Source: an uncultured Shewanella sp. (GTDB lineage: Bacteria > Pseudomonadota > Gammaproteobacteria > Enterobacterales > Shewanellaceae). From it: a DNA stretch of 64,000 nt. The notes beneath the pieces are model-generated. The model saw only the letters and a program-made list of their open reading frames with translations, was not told the DNA's origin and did not search any database. The stretch is from positions 62,001 through 126,000 of the forward strand of contig NZ_CANMUW010000005.1 of NCBI RefSeq assembly GCF_947501225.1, read 5' to 3'. This document shows positions 16,943 to 25,638 of the stretch, piece by piece. Numbering within the stretch: position 1 is the first letter of the stretch; the number at the start of each line of letters is the position of its first letter. The position numbers and the translations under genes were made by a program.

Positions 16943-18855
16943 TGCCACTGTTCAAAACATTACATAAATGGCTATCTCTTGTAGTAGGTCTGCAGCTACT
17001 CATTTGGCTTGGCACTGGCTTGTATTTTAATTTGATGGACCATGATAAAGCCTCCGGCAACCAGAATAGACAGAGAGCAGAAAGTCCTGCGGTCAATTTA
17101 AGCTTGTTGGTAGAGCCCAAAACAGTACTACAAGGCTACGACAACGTAGTCTCCCTGAGTCAAGTCACCCTGCTCTCTCACCCCTATTACCTGCTGACCC
17201 ATGAGAAAGGTTTGTATGCCCATTTCAAGAGTCAACATTCAATGGTCGATGCCATCACCGGCAACCCATTTGTTATTACTGAAACGATCGCTGCAGCAAT
17301 TGCAATGGAATCCTATAAGGGACCGGCAAGAATAATCTCAACGACAAAGCTCTCTGAACCCAGTGATGATTTTCCCAAAGAGCAAAACAGATTATGGAGA
17401 ATTAACATTGACGATAGGCTCAACACCAGTATCTATGTCGATGCAGTCTCCGGCAGGCTGATAGGCCACAGTAACGATGATAAACGTTTCGTTGACTTTA
17501 TCTTCATGCTGCACTTTATGGATTACGCTGGCGAAGGAAGTTTTAACAATGTTCAGGTCATCGTTTTTGCTATTTTCACTCTATTTTTCACCCTTACCGG
17601 CATCATCTGGATGGTTGAACTCGGCTTAAATGGCCAATATAACCCGGTTCAACTCTTTGCTGGTAAAAAGCGTAAAAAAGTAAAGGTATTCGATAAGCAT
17701 TCAAAAAACTTAGGGCCGCTTGTCATGTCAAGCCATGAAAACCTGCTCGACAGTTTGCTTCATCACGATATAGCCCTACCCTCGACTTGTGGCGGTGGAG
17801 GTACATGTGGCCGCTGTAAAATCAAAGTTGATCTTAATATCAAGGTGACTTCGGCGGACAGAAGTCAATTATCCGAACAAGAGTTGCAATCAGGTTATCG
17901 TTTAGCCTGTCAGCATAACAGCAACGAGGTTGAACAATTAACCTTAGCCGATGTGACTGAGGCAGCAAGCTACGAATTACAACTGATTAGCAGTGAATTT
18001 ATAAGCCCATATATCAAAGAGTTGAGATTTAAATCTGTCAGCGGTGAGCGACTGGCATTCAGGGCTGGCGCCTTTATGCGTTTCTTTATCCCTGCCGCGA
18101 GAGGTAACACAATTCCAGCTTATCTACCTTTAGAGTTACTGCATCATTGGCAGGATGTTGTGTATATGGAGTACGAACACTTAGCCTGCAGTCGCAACTA
18201 CTCGCTGGCCAATGGTGACGGCCAGAGCGACGAACTGGTATTCATTGTAAAAATTCAGACTTCACCGGACGAAAAGGTTAAACCCGGTATAGGATCGACC
18301 TATATCTGTAATCTGGCTCCGGGAGAAACAATCGAAGCCGTAGGTCCATTCGAGGAGTTTTTTGCCCAACCATCGAGCAATAAGCCTATGATACTGATTG
18401 GGGCCGGTTCTGGAATGGCACCATTAAAGGCCTTGATCGAGGAGCAACTGGTTAAAAACAATAGTGGAAGGGAGATCTATCTCTATTTTGGTGCGCGCAG
18501 TCAGATAGACCTTATCTACGGTACTCACTTTCAACAACTGTCAGATAGATTTTCTAACTTTCACTACCTGCCGGTACTATCCAGACCCAATCAGGGTTGG
18601 CAAGGCGCAAAGGGTTATGTCCAGGATGAGTTAGCACAGAACCTGGAACAGCTGTTAGTGGGTGGGAGGCCAGAAGGTATTGATATGAAGAATACTGTAG
18701 TGAATGCACGACATTCTGTCGTAGAACGTAAGCCGGAAATAAAAACAGTTGAGTTTTATCTCTGCGGGCCAGCCCCTATGATGGAGTCAACTATTGAACT
18801 ATTAAAGTCTCATTGCGTGGCTGATAGTGCCATCGCTTTCGATAAGTTCGAGTAA
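16942..18855 (+). CDS. PepSY-NqrF fusion: membrane-bound NADH dehydrogenase with 2Fe-2S and FAD domains
   Basis: A 637-residue fusion. Residues 1-225 are a PepSY membrane module: a helix at about 9-29, a periplasmic PepSY domain with LHFMDYAGEG, and a helix at about 200-222. The rest is an NqrF-like cytoplasmic reductase. It has a plant-type 2Fe-2S ferredoxin (Cys283-GGGGT-Cys289-GR-Cys292 and Cys323), a flavin domain with RNYSLAN (the RxYS FAD motif), and an NADH domain with GAGSGMAPLKAL and CGPAPMM. In true NqrF the single anchoring helix sits elsewhere and Nqr subunits A-E are present; none are here. I infer that it passes electrons from NADH through FAD and 2Fe-2S to an acceptor across the membrane. 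The likely acceptor is the flavinylated lipoprotein encoded nearby. Confidence 0.85.
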   Translation: MPLFKTLHKWLSLVVGLQLLIWLGTGLYFNLMDHDKASGNQNRQRAESPAVNLSLLVEPKTVLQGYDNVVSLSQVTLLSHPYYLLTHEKGLYAHFKSQHSMVDAITGNPFVITETIAAAIAMESYKGPARIISTTKLSEPSDDFPKEQNRLWRINIDDRLNTSIYVDAVSGRLIGHSNDDKRFVDFIFMLHFMDYAGEGSFNNVQVIVFAIFTLFFTLTGIIWMVELGLNGQYNPVQLFAGKKRKKVKVFDKHSKNLGPLVMSSHENLLDSLLHHDIALPSTCGGGGTCGRCKIKVDLNIKVTSADRSQLSEQELQSGYRLACQHNSNEVEQLTLADVTEAASYELQLISSEFISPYIKELRFKSVSGERLAFRAGAFMRFFIPAARGNTIPAYLPLELLHHWQDVVYMEYEHLACSRNYSLANGDGQSDELVFIVKIQTSPDEKVKPGIGSTYICNLAPGETIEAVGPFEEFFAQPSSNKPMILIGAGSGMAPLKALIEEQLVKNNSGREIYLYFGARSQIDLIYGTHFQQLSDRFSNFHYLPVLSRPNQGWQGAKGYVQDELAQNLEQLLVGGRPEGIDMKNTVVNARHSVVERKPEIKTVEFYLCGPAPMMESTIELLKSHCVADSAIAFDKFE

Positions 18856-18872
18856 CCCTTGACTCAGTATCT

Positions 18873-18896
18873 GTAGGAGCGGTTTTAGCCGCGAAC
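18873..18896. repeat. REP-like palindromic element
   Basis: GTAGGAGCGGTTTTAGCCGC followed by GAAC resembles the common GTAGGAGCGGCTTTAGCCGCG element. It sits between convergent genes. A degenerate copy lies at 25580-25601. Confidence 0.55.
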
Positions 18897-18933
18897 AGAT
18901 ATTGAGATAAGAATATGATGACAAGAGAGGACT

Positions 18934-18949
18934 GGCACATCCTTGTGCC
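18934..18949. terminator. small hairpin between convergent genes
   Basis: GGCACA-tcct-TGTGCC is a 6-base perfect stem between the PepSY-NqrF and porin genes. No T-run follows, so terminator activity is uncertain. Confidence 0.35.
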
Positions 18950-19001
18950 GGTTCTGCAGGGAGCGCAGATTTAGGGTTGAACTTTATCAGCTTTTCAGCA
19001 C

Positions 19002-20042
19002 TTAGAAGTCGTAACGCACACCGACGCTGATGATTGAATCATCGAAATCTGAATACTGTTTAACATCAAATTGACCGATTTCAGTATGGAAACGGAATGA
19101 TTTTGACATGAAGTATTCAGCGCCGACTGCCCACTGAGAGACCTCGGGGACATACATGGCTGAATCTCCTAGTGCATCATAGACTCGATGAGCAATCTTA
19201 CCTGTACCTGAATTGTCACTGCCGTACTGTGCCTTCAGTAATAGGTTATCCAACTTGTAGGTAGCATTGACGATATAACCTTCACCTTCACGAGACTCAA
19301 ATGCCGGTTTATTCGGGTTCTGCAGCTCTGAATGTTGAATAATAGTACCGAATTTCAGTTGCCCGAACTTAACATGCCCGACTAAGCGGTAGGCTTTAAT
19401 ATCTTCGATACCATCAGAATAGGCGGCAGCGAGGTAAGTGTTACCGGATTTGAAAAACTTATCGCCATAGGTTACGGCTAACTGATAGTTGCCATTATCT
19501 CTGCGTGGGTCTGTGGCGCTGTAATGGTTGTCTTCGATAAGATAGCTAACGCCCATCTGTAACTTGTTCCATTTAGGGCTCTTATATTCGATAGAGTCAC
19601 CCCAACGCTTATCGCCGGGCATCAGCCTGTCATGCTTTAGGCTGTAGTTATCAAATGCATCTGCAAACCCCTTACTCATCTTAAACACAGGATCGATCCG
19701 TCCGGCTGCAATCGCACCAATGGATTCATGTTTAAGGCCAAGAAACGTTGGTCTAGATGAGAAAGGATTAGATCCATTCGCCTGGGAGGCACCATTCACA
19801 CCGACTTCAACCTTATAAAACAGTGACCAATCTTCACTTAAGGCTGTTTTCCCTTTTATCCCTACACGACTGAAGTTGTTCTCGATTATCGTTCCTTGTT
19901 TACCCTTATGAGTTGCTGTGCCTGTGTCTGAGTTGGTAATTGAATAATCCAATCTGCCGTAGAACTTAAAGTCATCGGCAAATACTTGGGGAGATAGCGC
20001 TATCGATGCAGCGACAAGTGTCAGGTTAAATATTTTCATCAT
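19002..20042 (-). CDS. outer-membrane porin
   Basis: A 346-residue gram-negative porin. The signal peptide ends SPQVFA-DDFKFYG. The mature start DFKFYGRLDYSI, the segments NNFSRVGIKGKT and KVEVGVNG, and the C-terminal VGVRYDF with final Phe are porin hallmarks. It should form a trimeric 16-strand channel for small solutes. It lies 75 bases downstream of the FMN-binding lipoprotein on the same strand, so it is probably cotranscribed. That suggests it admits the substrate or electron acceptor of the adjacent redox pathway. The permeant solute is not known. Confidence 0.88.
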   Translation of the reverse strand: MMKIFNLTLVAASIALSPQVFADDFKFYGRLDYSITNSDTGTATHKGKQGTIIENNFSRVGIKGKTALSEDWSLFYKVEVGVNGASQANGSNPFSSRPTFLGLKHESIGAIAAGRIDPVFKMSKGFADAFDNYSLKHDRLMPGDKRWGDSIEYKSPKWNKLQMGVSYLIEDNHYSATDPRRDNGNYQLAVTYGDKFFKSGNTYLAAAYSDGIEDIKAYRLVGHVKFGQLKFGTIIQHSELQNPNKPAFESREGEGYIVNATYKLDNLLLKAQYGSDNSGTGKIAHRVYDALGDSAMYVPEVSQWAVGAEYFMSKSFRFHTEIGQFDVKQYSDFDDSIISVGVRYDF

Positions 20043-20117
20043 AATCTCACTATATTTATTAATTTTTTAGTAAAGGTAAAACGCCCGTTTACCCCTGTAA
20101 AGCAGGCGAAGTCTTGA

Positions 20118-21464
20118 TTACTGAGGTCTGCTATGAGCCTTTATTACACCGTCGGCTCGCATCTGCTTATAGAGAATATCTGCCTGTTTTAGATAGAGAT
20201 CCCATGAAGATGAGCGTTTGGTAAATCCTGTAGCGGCATAGCTTCCTGTGTCACCGGTGGCTGGAAGGTCGTCAATTTGAAATAGCGAACCGCCCTGCTG
20301 TAGATGTTCGTTCAACGCGTCAAACATGACGTTAAAACCGATTCGCGCCGGCTCAACATAGTTGATTGAGGCGTATTTAGATTGGCGATAATGCTTCTTA
20401 AGTGATGCGTCTTTGATCTGACTCTTTTCGTCTGCAAACACCTCATCAAAATAGGATTTAGTGATCTGTTTAGTCTCTGTGTCGACTATCAGTCGCAATA
20501 CGGTTGTGATGCCGGTCCAGTTGCCCTGCTTATCAAGCTGCTTTTCGGCATTTTGATAAAACTTCAGCTTTGTTCCTTCACCATTGATTTGATTGTGAAT
20601 TTTTGCTGTCAGCGGGACCATTGACTGCTGAATACTGTTTGATGCGCCTGCTACAACGTCAATACCTGAATACTTCAGTCGATTTGGCTGCTTTAACTTG
20701 TTGCGTAACTTAGGGTCGTAATCCGGATTCAGGTCGAAGGTAAGCTTGTCCTGTTCAACCATTAACTTCTCCATGGTCAAGGCAGACTGGACCCATGCTG
20801 TGCCCTTTTTCTTACCCATAGAGAAGTTATACTCTGAGGTACGCTTTGGCACATCCTGGAAGAGGCGGGTGTAATAGTTCGGACGACCGCTCTCATTAAA
20901 CTCTGCAAAGATAACGTCTTTGGCGTTGTTACTATCGACGACGATTGCCATACTTCCCATATGGCCCTGGCGGAATCTTGCTTCTTCGTAATAGTAATCA
21001 CCTACGATCATGCCAAGCTGAGGTTGAATCGACCATTTCAGTTTAAAGTCATCGCTGGCTGAATCATCTTTAGAACCAACCGGCACATATTCCGGTGTCG
21101 AACCATCCACTCTAGGTAGCTTGTTGATCGCTTTCAAAATCCCGTTGGATGAAAAAGTCGCACCGGATACCGCATCTATCCCTTCATGGCCGTTATTAGC
21201 AACGATTTTCGCCAGAAGGCGCTCGGCATTGAGAAACAGAGACTCGGTCTCTTTATGTGACTTTGTAGTCACATCGGTGATCTTGCCCTCTTTGACATTG
21301 ACACTTAACGTTATTTGGCTCTTTTTACCTTTAGCACTAACCTCATGAATGCCATCGACATATTTTCCTTGAGTTGGTGATGTTGCACAGCCAGCCATCG
21401 TTAAACCTGCAATGGTAATTGCTGAACAGATCAGGCTTTTTTTAAATAGATATGTATTTGTCAT
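20118..21464 (-). CDS. FMN-binding lipoprotein with two flavinylation-type motifs
   Basis: A 448-residue exported lipoprotein. The signal ends TMAGC, and Ala follows the lipid-bearing Cys, which favours outer-membrane sorting. Two FMN_bind modules are seen. The first has the canonical ApbE target GIDAVSGATFSS, with Thr103 as the expected attachment site. The second has GIDVVAGASNS, where Ser275 takes the place of Thr. ApbE proteins link FMN to this residue by a phosphoester bond. apbE is the divergent neighbour and the NADH-oxidising PepSY-NqrF gene lies on the other side, so this protein is probably the periplasmic electron carrier or terminal reductase. It has no haem motif (CxxCH) and no flavocytochrome c domain. 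The final acceptor is unknown. Confidence 0.82.
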   Translation of the reverse strand: MTNTYLFKKSLICSAITIAGLTMAGCATSPTQGKYVDGIHEVSAKGKKSQITLSVNVKEGKITDVTTKSHKETESLFLNAERLLAKIVANNGHEGIDAVSGATFSSNGILKAINKLPRVDGSTPEYVPVGSKDDSASDDFKLKWSIQPQLGMIVGDYYYEEARFRQGHMGSMAIVVDSNNAKDVIFAEFNESGRPNYYTRLFQDVPKRTSEYNFSMGKKKGTAWVQSALTMEKLMVEQDKLTFDLNPDYDPKLRNKLKQPNRLKYSGIDVVAGASNSIQQSMVPLTAKIHNQINGEGTKLKFYQNAEKQLDKQGNWTGITTVLRLIVDTETKQITKSYFDEVFADEKSQIKDASLKKHYRQSKYASINYVEPARIGFNVMFDALNEHLQQGGSLFQIDDLPATGDTGSYAATGFTKRSSSWDLYLKQADILYKQMRADGVIKAHSRPQ

Positions 21465-21538
21465 CTCGACTCTGCCTTTTATATTTATAACTCGATTACG
21501 TTTTCCTACAGAATAACGAGCGTAAAAATATTAACTAT

Positions 21539-21552
21539 TGCGGAAAACCGCA
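21539..21552. promoter_or_regulatory. palindromic operator between lipoprotein and apbE genes
   Basis: TGCGG-AAAA-CCGCA is a perfect 5+4+5 palindrome in the divergent intergenic region, 75 bases before the lipoprotein start and 156 before apbE. The 13-base core ATTGCGGAAAACC recurs inverted at 23086-23098, before the sensor kinase. I infer a binding site for the TtrR-like regulator. Confidence 0.6.
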
Positions 21553-21708
21553 GGGTATAGTTGTTTGTAAGAAATATTTGATCCAGTTAACACATCTGTG
21601 ACAGTAATTTTATATTTCCATTTGCGCCATGATACTTATTAATAAAGCCACGCTATTTAAATTTAATGTTAAGGGCCTTATTAATTATTAAACATTTGGA
21701 TATTCACT

Positions 21709-22878
21709 ATGAACCGATTATTTAAATTATCACTGTATTCCCTGTTCACTGTTTTAGCTACCTCTGTTTCTAATATGGCCATGGCAAACAGTACATCAGC
21801 TCAACAGGAAACATTTAAGCCATATCTGTGTGAGGGCAACGGAATAATCACTCATAAAGATGGCGTATCGACACTCAATACCCTAAAGTACTTTGGCACA
21901 TCTATCACCATAGATCTCTATAACAGCGAGCCAATTGCTGCAGAGCAGGCCCTCTGCCATGCCCTGAATGTGGTACAGGAGTACCATTATCTGGCCTCAA
22001 ATTACAGTACCTACCCTCATGTAGTAAACATCAAGAGCATCAATAACAATCCGACACAGACCCATAAGATCGATCCTAAGCTTACAGCGCTTATCGCTGC
22101 CGGACTTGAGTGGTATAGCAAGAGCGATGGCTATTTTAATATCGCCCTGTCACCTGTAATAGACTTATGGCGTAAGCATAGAAGTAATTGTAAAGGCGAA
22201 TTAAAAGAGAAGAATCTTTGTACGAAACCAGAGGAACAAGCACTAATCAATGCCGCTCAATATACAGATGTTAACGATATCCAGCTGAACCAAAAGGAAA
22301 ACACCTTACAGCTGAAAGCAGGCATGAGCATTGACCTGGGAGGTATTGCGAAAGGATGGATGACAGAAAAGGTCTACCAGCAGCTAAAGTCTGACGGGCT
22401 CAGCTCTTTTCTGATCAACGCTGGTGGTAACATTCGTCACTACGGCATACATCCACAGGGGCGGGAGTTTACCACCGCCATCGAAGACCCCATCTGCAAG
22501 AAACATGATTACCAGCTTGCAAAGTGTAAAAGTCTCGAAGGCCAGTATCATGAGATTGTACGAGGCAGAGATCTAACTATCGTTTCCAGCGGTAACTACC
22601 TTCGCTACTACAAGGTCAAAGATCGTGAGTATCACCACCTTATCGATCCAAAGACACTACAACCTAAACCCGAGGGTATTTCAACCTCTGTAGTCCTCGA
22701 CGGGGAGCAGATCTTCGCCGATGTTATTTCGACAACCCTATTTCTGATGCCCCTTCAACAGGCGCTTGATTTCGCCAATAAAAATAACTATGTTGAAGCT
22801 GTCTGGTATTTAGATGAAACAGGGAAAAAGATAAATTCAAACCATTTTGATAAGTTCAGACTCGAAATGGAAAACTGA
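21709..22878 (+). CDS. apbE: FAD:protein FMN transferase ApbE
   Basis: A 389-residue exported flavin transferase that moves FMN from FAD onto Thr or Ser of target proteins. The signal peptide ends NMAMA-NSTS; there is no lipobox, so it should be soluble in the periplasm. Family motifs are present: SNYSTYPHVVNI near the N-terminus, ALSPVIDLW, the FAD/Mg segment IDLGGIAKGWMTEKV, INAGGNIRHYG, and IVSSGNYLRYY with DREYHHLIDPKT. The likely target is the divergent FMN-binding lipoprotein. The two genes share an intergenic region with one palindrome, so both are probably induced by the same regulator. Length is slightly above the usual 340-350 because of an insert near residues 160-180. Confidence 0.92.
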   Translation: MNRLFKLSLYSLFTVLATSVSNMAMANSTSAQQETFKPYLCEGNGIITHKDGVSTLNTLKYFGTSITIDLYNSEPIAAEQALCHALNVVQEYHYLASNYSTYPHVVNIKSINNNPTQTHKIDPKLTALIAAGLEWYSKSDGYFNIALSPVIDLWRKHRSNCKGELKEKNLCTKPEEQALINAAQYTDVNDIQLNQKENTLQLKAGMSIDLGGIAKGWMTEKVYQQLKSDGLSSFLINAGGNIRHYGIHPQGREFTTAIEDPICKKHDYQLAKCKSLEGQYHEIVRGRDLTIVSSGNYLRYYKVKDREYHHLIDPKTLQPKPEGISTSVVLDGEQIFADVISTTLFLMPLQQALDFANKNNYVEAVWYLDETGKKINSNHFDKFRLEMEN

Positions 22879-23210
22879 CAAATTAAAAATAGAACAGATG
22901 AACACAATGTCAGGGATAAATTATAGCAACAGGACTATATTTTTTGGGAAGCAACTCTTAATTTCATTTTAAAAATATAATTTTTATTTATATCATCCGG
23001 ACTCATTAAACAAAAACAAGAACACAAAATATATAAATTTATCAAAATAATATTTTACCATTCATTTTTATATTAAAGATATAGTGGTTTTCCGCAATGG
23101 GGGCATGGTTGTGATATTGCTCCCTCCCCCTCTACTCCTATCTATCATATTTACAGATAATAGATAATAATTACCACATAAAGATAACAGGCCCAATACC
23201 CATTATTAGA
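22879..23210. other. 332-base AT-rich intergenic region before the sensor kinase
   Basis: No gene. A strongly AT-rich stretch (about 22910-23080) leads to the degenerate palindrome at 23083-23096. A pyrimidine-rich run (TCCCTCCCCCTCTACTCC) follows. Confidence 0.5.
23083..23096. promoter_or_regulatory. degenerate copy of the TGCGG palindrome before the sensor gene
   Basis: On the minus strand this reads TGCGG-AAAA-CCACT, with one perfect half-site and one degraded. The 13-base core ATTGCGGAAAACC is shared with 21537-21549. It lies 114 bases before the kinase start and may mediate autoregulation. Confidence 0.5.
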
Positions 23211-24956
23211 ATGAAACACACACAGCTTCTGCTTGCTCTACTGCTTCTCCCTCTCTCTTTTGCAAATGCGAATGAGACTATCAGAGTCGGGGTGCTCTCT
23301 TTTGCATCGCCGGAAACCGTTTACAACAGATGGGCTCCGACATTCGAGCGTGTCTCTGAAGACACAGGTGAAACGTTCACTGTGTTGACCTTGACTCCCA
23401 GCGAACTACAGGAATATGTCGCCAACGATAAGCTCGATTTCATCATTGGAAACGCGTTGACCACCGTTACGTTCAAGAAAGATTATGGTGTCAGTAACCT
23501 GCTCTCTCTGGTTCCAATTAATCATTCCAATCCAGATCATGCTATCGGCTCAGCATTGATCACCCGAACAGATGTTAATATCACTGAGGTTAAACAACTT
23601 AGTAAACTCTCCGTTATCTCATCCGATCCCAACGCCTTCGGAGGTTTTCAAATTCTTGCCGGCGAGCTTGCATCACACAACATAAACCCTTTTAAAGACT
23701 TTAAAAGGCTCAGCTTTGTCGGTTTCCCCCAGGATAAGTTGCTCAATTTTGTACTGGATAAACAAGCCGATGTCGCCATTTTGCCCAGCTGTGTACTGGA
23801 GTCGGCCATAGAGAGTGGCCGTATTGCCGAAAATGCCTTGAAAGTGGTCCTTCAACGGGAGGTCCCTGACTATGAATGTGCGGTATCGAGTACCCTCTAC
23901 CCCTCTTACGCCTTCTCAAAACTCGGGCATACCGATCATATTCTGGCAACAGAGGTAGTCAAATCCCTGCTCTCGATAGAGAGCGATGACATTGAAGCCG
24001 TTAAGGGGCGTTATCAATACTGGTCTGCACCTGTTAATGATCGGCAGGTGTTTAGGTTGTTACGTATCTTGAACCGGTGGCCGTTTGTGACTAACTGGGA
24101 GTTCCTGCTCAAAGGCGCCGTACCTTGGGTCATAGGAGCGTTGATCTTCTTAATACTCGGATATCTGCACCACCTGAGGGTAAAACGTCTGGTCGTGCTT
24201 AGAACTAAGGCTCTGTCTGCAGAGATGGAGCAACATAAGCACACCCAAAAGAAGCTATTTGAACAGCAGAAACAGTTTTATAAGGCACAACGGGTACTCC
24301 TTACCGGAGAGATGGCATCGGGGATCGCCCATGAGTTGAATCAACCTCTGGCGGGTATACGTTACCTGACTCAAGGTTGCCTCTATCGACTGACACCGGA
24401 ACAAAAGGAGTTAAATACCGCCTTGAATAAGGCCATAGAGCAGGTGGACCGAGCCCAGAGTACGATTAAGCGATTCAGGCAATTTTGCCAGCAACCCAGC
24501 ATCTATGAGATGTGCGATCTCAAGGCTCTGGTTGAAGAGACCCTTAACCTGATGTCACCGGAGTTCAAGAGGATCAACCTTGTACCAAGCTTATCATTGG
24601 AGCCTGTCATCACGGTTGCGGACGTGAGCCTGATCCAGCAGGTTTTGGTAAACCTGATACGAAACGCCCTCGATGCAATGGAGTCCGAAACTATGCCAAA
24701 GCTCGGGATCAGTTTGCACCGGGAGGATCGACAGGCGTGTATCATCATCGAAGACAGCGGCACAGGTCTGTCAGAAGAGGCCCTGAGCCGGTTGTTCTTT
24801 CCCTTTGAAACATCCAAAGAGCATGGTCTGGGGCTGGGTATGGTGATCTGTAAGCGTATCATCGAAGAGCATGGCGGCCAGATCAATGCGGTCAATCTGG
24901 AAAAGGGATTGAGGATCTCAGTAACTTTACCCATAAAGGAGCAAACAGATGTGTGA
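23211..24956 (+). CDS. TtrS-like sensor histidine kinase with periplasmic PhnD-type domain
   Basis: A 581-residue kinase. After a signal-like helix (MKHTQLLLALLLLPLSFA), residues 22-285 form a PhnD/phosphonate-binding-like periplasmic sensor (IRVGVLSFASPE at the start). A transmembrane helix at about 303-322 is followed by a coiled coil and the kinase core: H-box GIAHELNQPLAGI with His374, N-box NLIRNALDAM, G-boxes EDSGTG and GLGLGMVICKRI. This layout is that of TtrS-type kinases, which sense small oxidised compounds that serve as electron acceptors. The ligand here is not predictable. Its end overlaps the response regulator by eight bases. The position beside the flavinylated redox genes makes those genes the likely targets. 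Confidence 0.88.
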   Translation: MKHTQLLLALLLLPLSFANANETIRVGVLSFASPETVYNRWAPTFERVSEDTGETFTVLTLTPSELQEYVANDKLDFIIGNALTTVTFKKDYGVSNLLSLVPINHSNPDHAIGSALITRTDVNITEVKQLSKLSVISSDPNAFGGFQILAGELASHNINPFKDFKRLSFVGFPQDKLLNFVLDKQADVAILPSCVLESAIESGRIAENALKVVLQREVPDYECAVSSTLYPSYAFSKLGHTDHILATEVVKSLLSIESDDIEAVKGRYQYWSAPVNDRQVFRLLRILNRWPFVTNWEFLLKGAVPWVIGALIFLILGYLHHLRVKRLVVLRTKALSAEMEQHKHTQKKLFEQQKQFYKAQRVLLTGEMASGIAHELNQPLAGIRYLTQGCLYRLTPEQKELNTALNKAIEQVDRAQSTIKRFRQFCQQPSIYEMCDLKALVEETLNLMSPEFKRINLVPSLSLEPVITVADVSLIQQVLVNLIRNALDAMESETMPKLGISLHREDRQACIIIEDSGTGLSEEALSRLFFPFETSKEHGLGLGMVICKRIIEEHGGQINAVNLEKGLRISVTLPIKEQTDV

Positions 24957-25548
24957 TATCTACCTTGTCGATGACGACCAGGATGTCTTAGATTCATTGA
25001 GCTGGATGCTCGACGGACTGGGGTTAAAAACCCGCAGCTTTTTAAATGCCAGCGATTTTTTGAGCAAAGTGGAGTTAGATACCCCCGGTATCGCTATCCT
25101 GGATATACAGATGCCGGGCATGGACGGCATCGCCCTGCTTAACCATATAAAAAATGCCGGAAGTCCTTTGAGTGTCATCATGCTTACCGGCCACGGGACC
25201 ATCACCATGGCTGTGCACGCGATACAGCAAGGGGCCATCGACTTTCTGGAGAAACCGGTAGATGGCGACAAGCTGAGTCTATTGCTTGTCAGGGCCAAAG
25301 AGGCAAGCCTGACGGCATACAATGAACATCAAAGACAGAATGAGATAGAGCAGCGGTTGGCAAACTTAACGCCCAGAGAACATGAGGTGATGCTCAAGGT
25401 TCTAGAGGGTAAACTGAATAAGGTTATCGCTGCGGAACTTAATATCGCACAGCGCACCATAGAGTTGCACCGACAGAAAGTGATGCAGAAGATGCAGGTC
25501 AGTAATGCCGCCGAATTGGCTTACCTGATGGCAAAGAACGAAGAGTAA
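24949..25548 (+). CDS. TtrR/FixJ-like response regulator
   Basis: A 199-residue two-domain regulator. The receiver has the acidic pair DDDQD near residues 8-12, the phosphoacceptor Asp52 in AILDIQMPGMDG, the Thr in MLTGHG and Lys in EKPV. The C-terminal LuxR-type helix-turn-helix begins LTPREHEVMLKVLEGK, with recognition helix NIAQRTIELHRQKVMQKM. It overlaps the kinase gene by eight bases, so the pair is coupled. FixJ-type dimers bind palindromes; the TGCGG-N4-CCGCA repeat is my candidate site. Confidence 0.9.
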   Translation: MCDIYLVDDDQDVLDSLSWMLDGLGLKTRSFLNASDFLSKVELDTPGIAILDIQMPGMDGIALLNHIKNAGSPLSVIMLTGHGTITMAVHAIQQGAIDFLEKPVDGDKLSLLLVRAKEASLTAYNEHQRQNEIEQRLANLTPREHEVMLKVLEGKLNKVIAAELNIAQRTIELHRQKVMQKMQVSNAAELAYLMAKNEE

Positions 25549-25579
25549 CGAATAGACTATCTCTTCGTATTGCTTGTTG

Positions 25580-25601
25580 CTGGAGTGGCCTTAGCCGTGA
25601 A
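25580..25601. repeat. degenerate REP-like element
   Basis: CTGGAGTGGCCTTAGCCGTG and the following AA is a decayed relative of the element at 18873-18896. It lies just after the response regulator gene. Confidence 0.4.
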
Positions 25602-25638
25602 ATGTTCTTTGAGGCGAAGCGCAGGCAACAGGAGTGAA

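Noticed and set aside
21560..21620. FNR or CRP site near apbE (TTGATCCAGTTAAC and TGTGACAG)
   Set aside because: Only half-sites match; the second halves differ at several positions.
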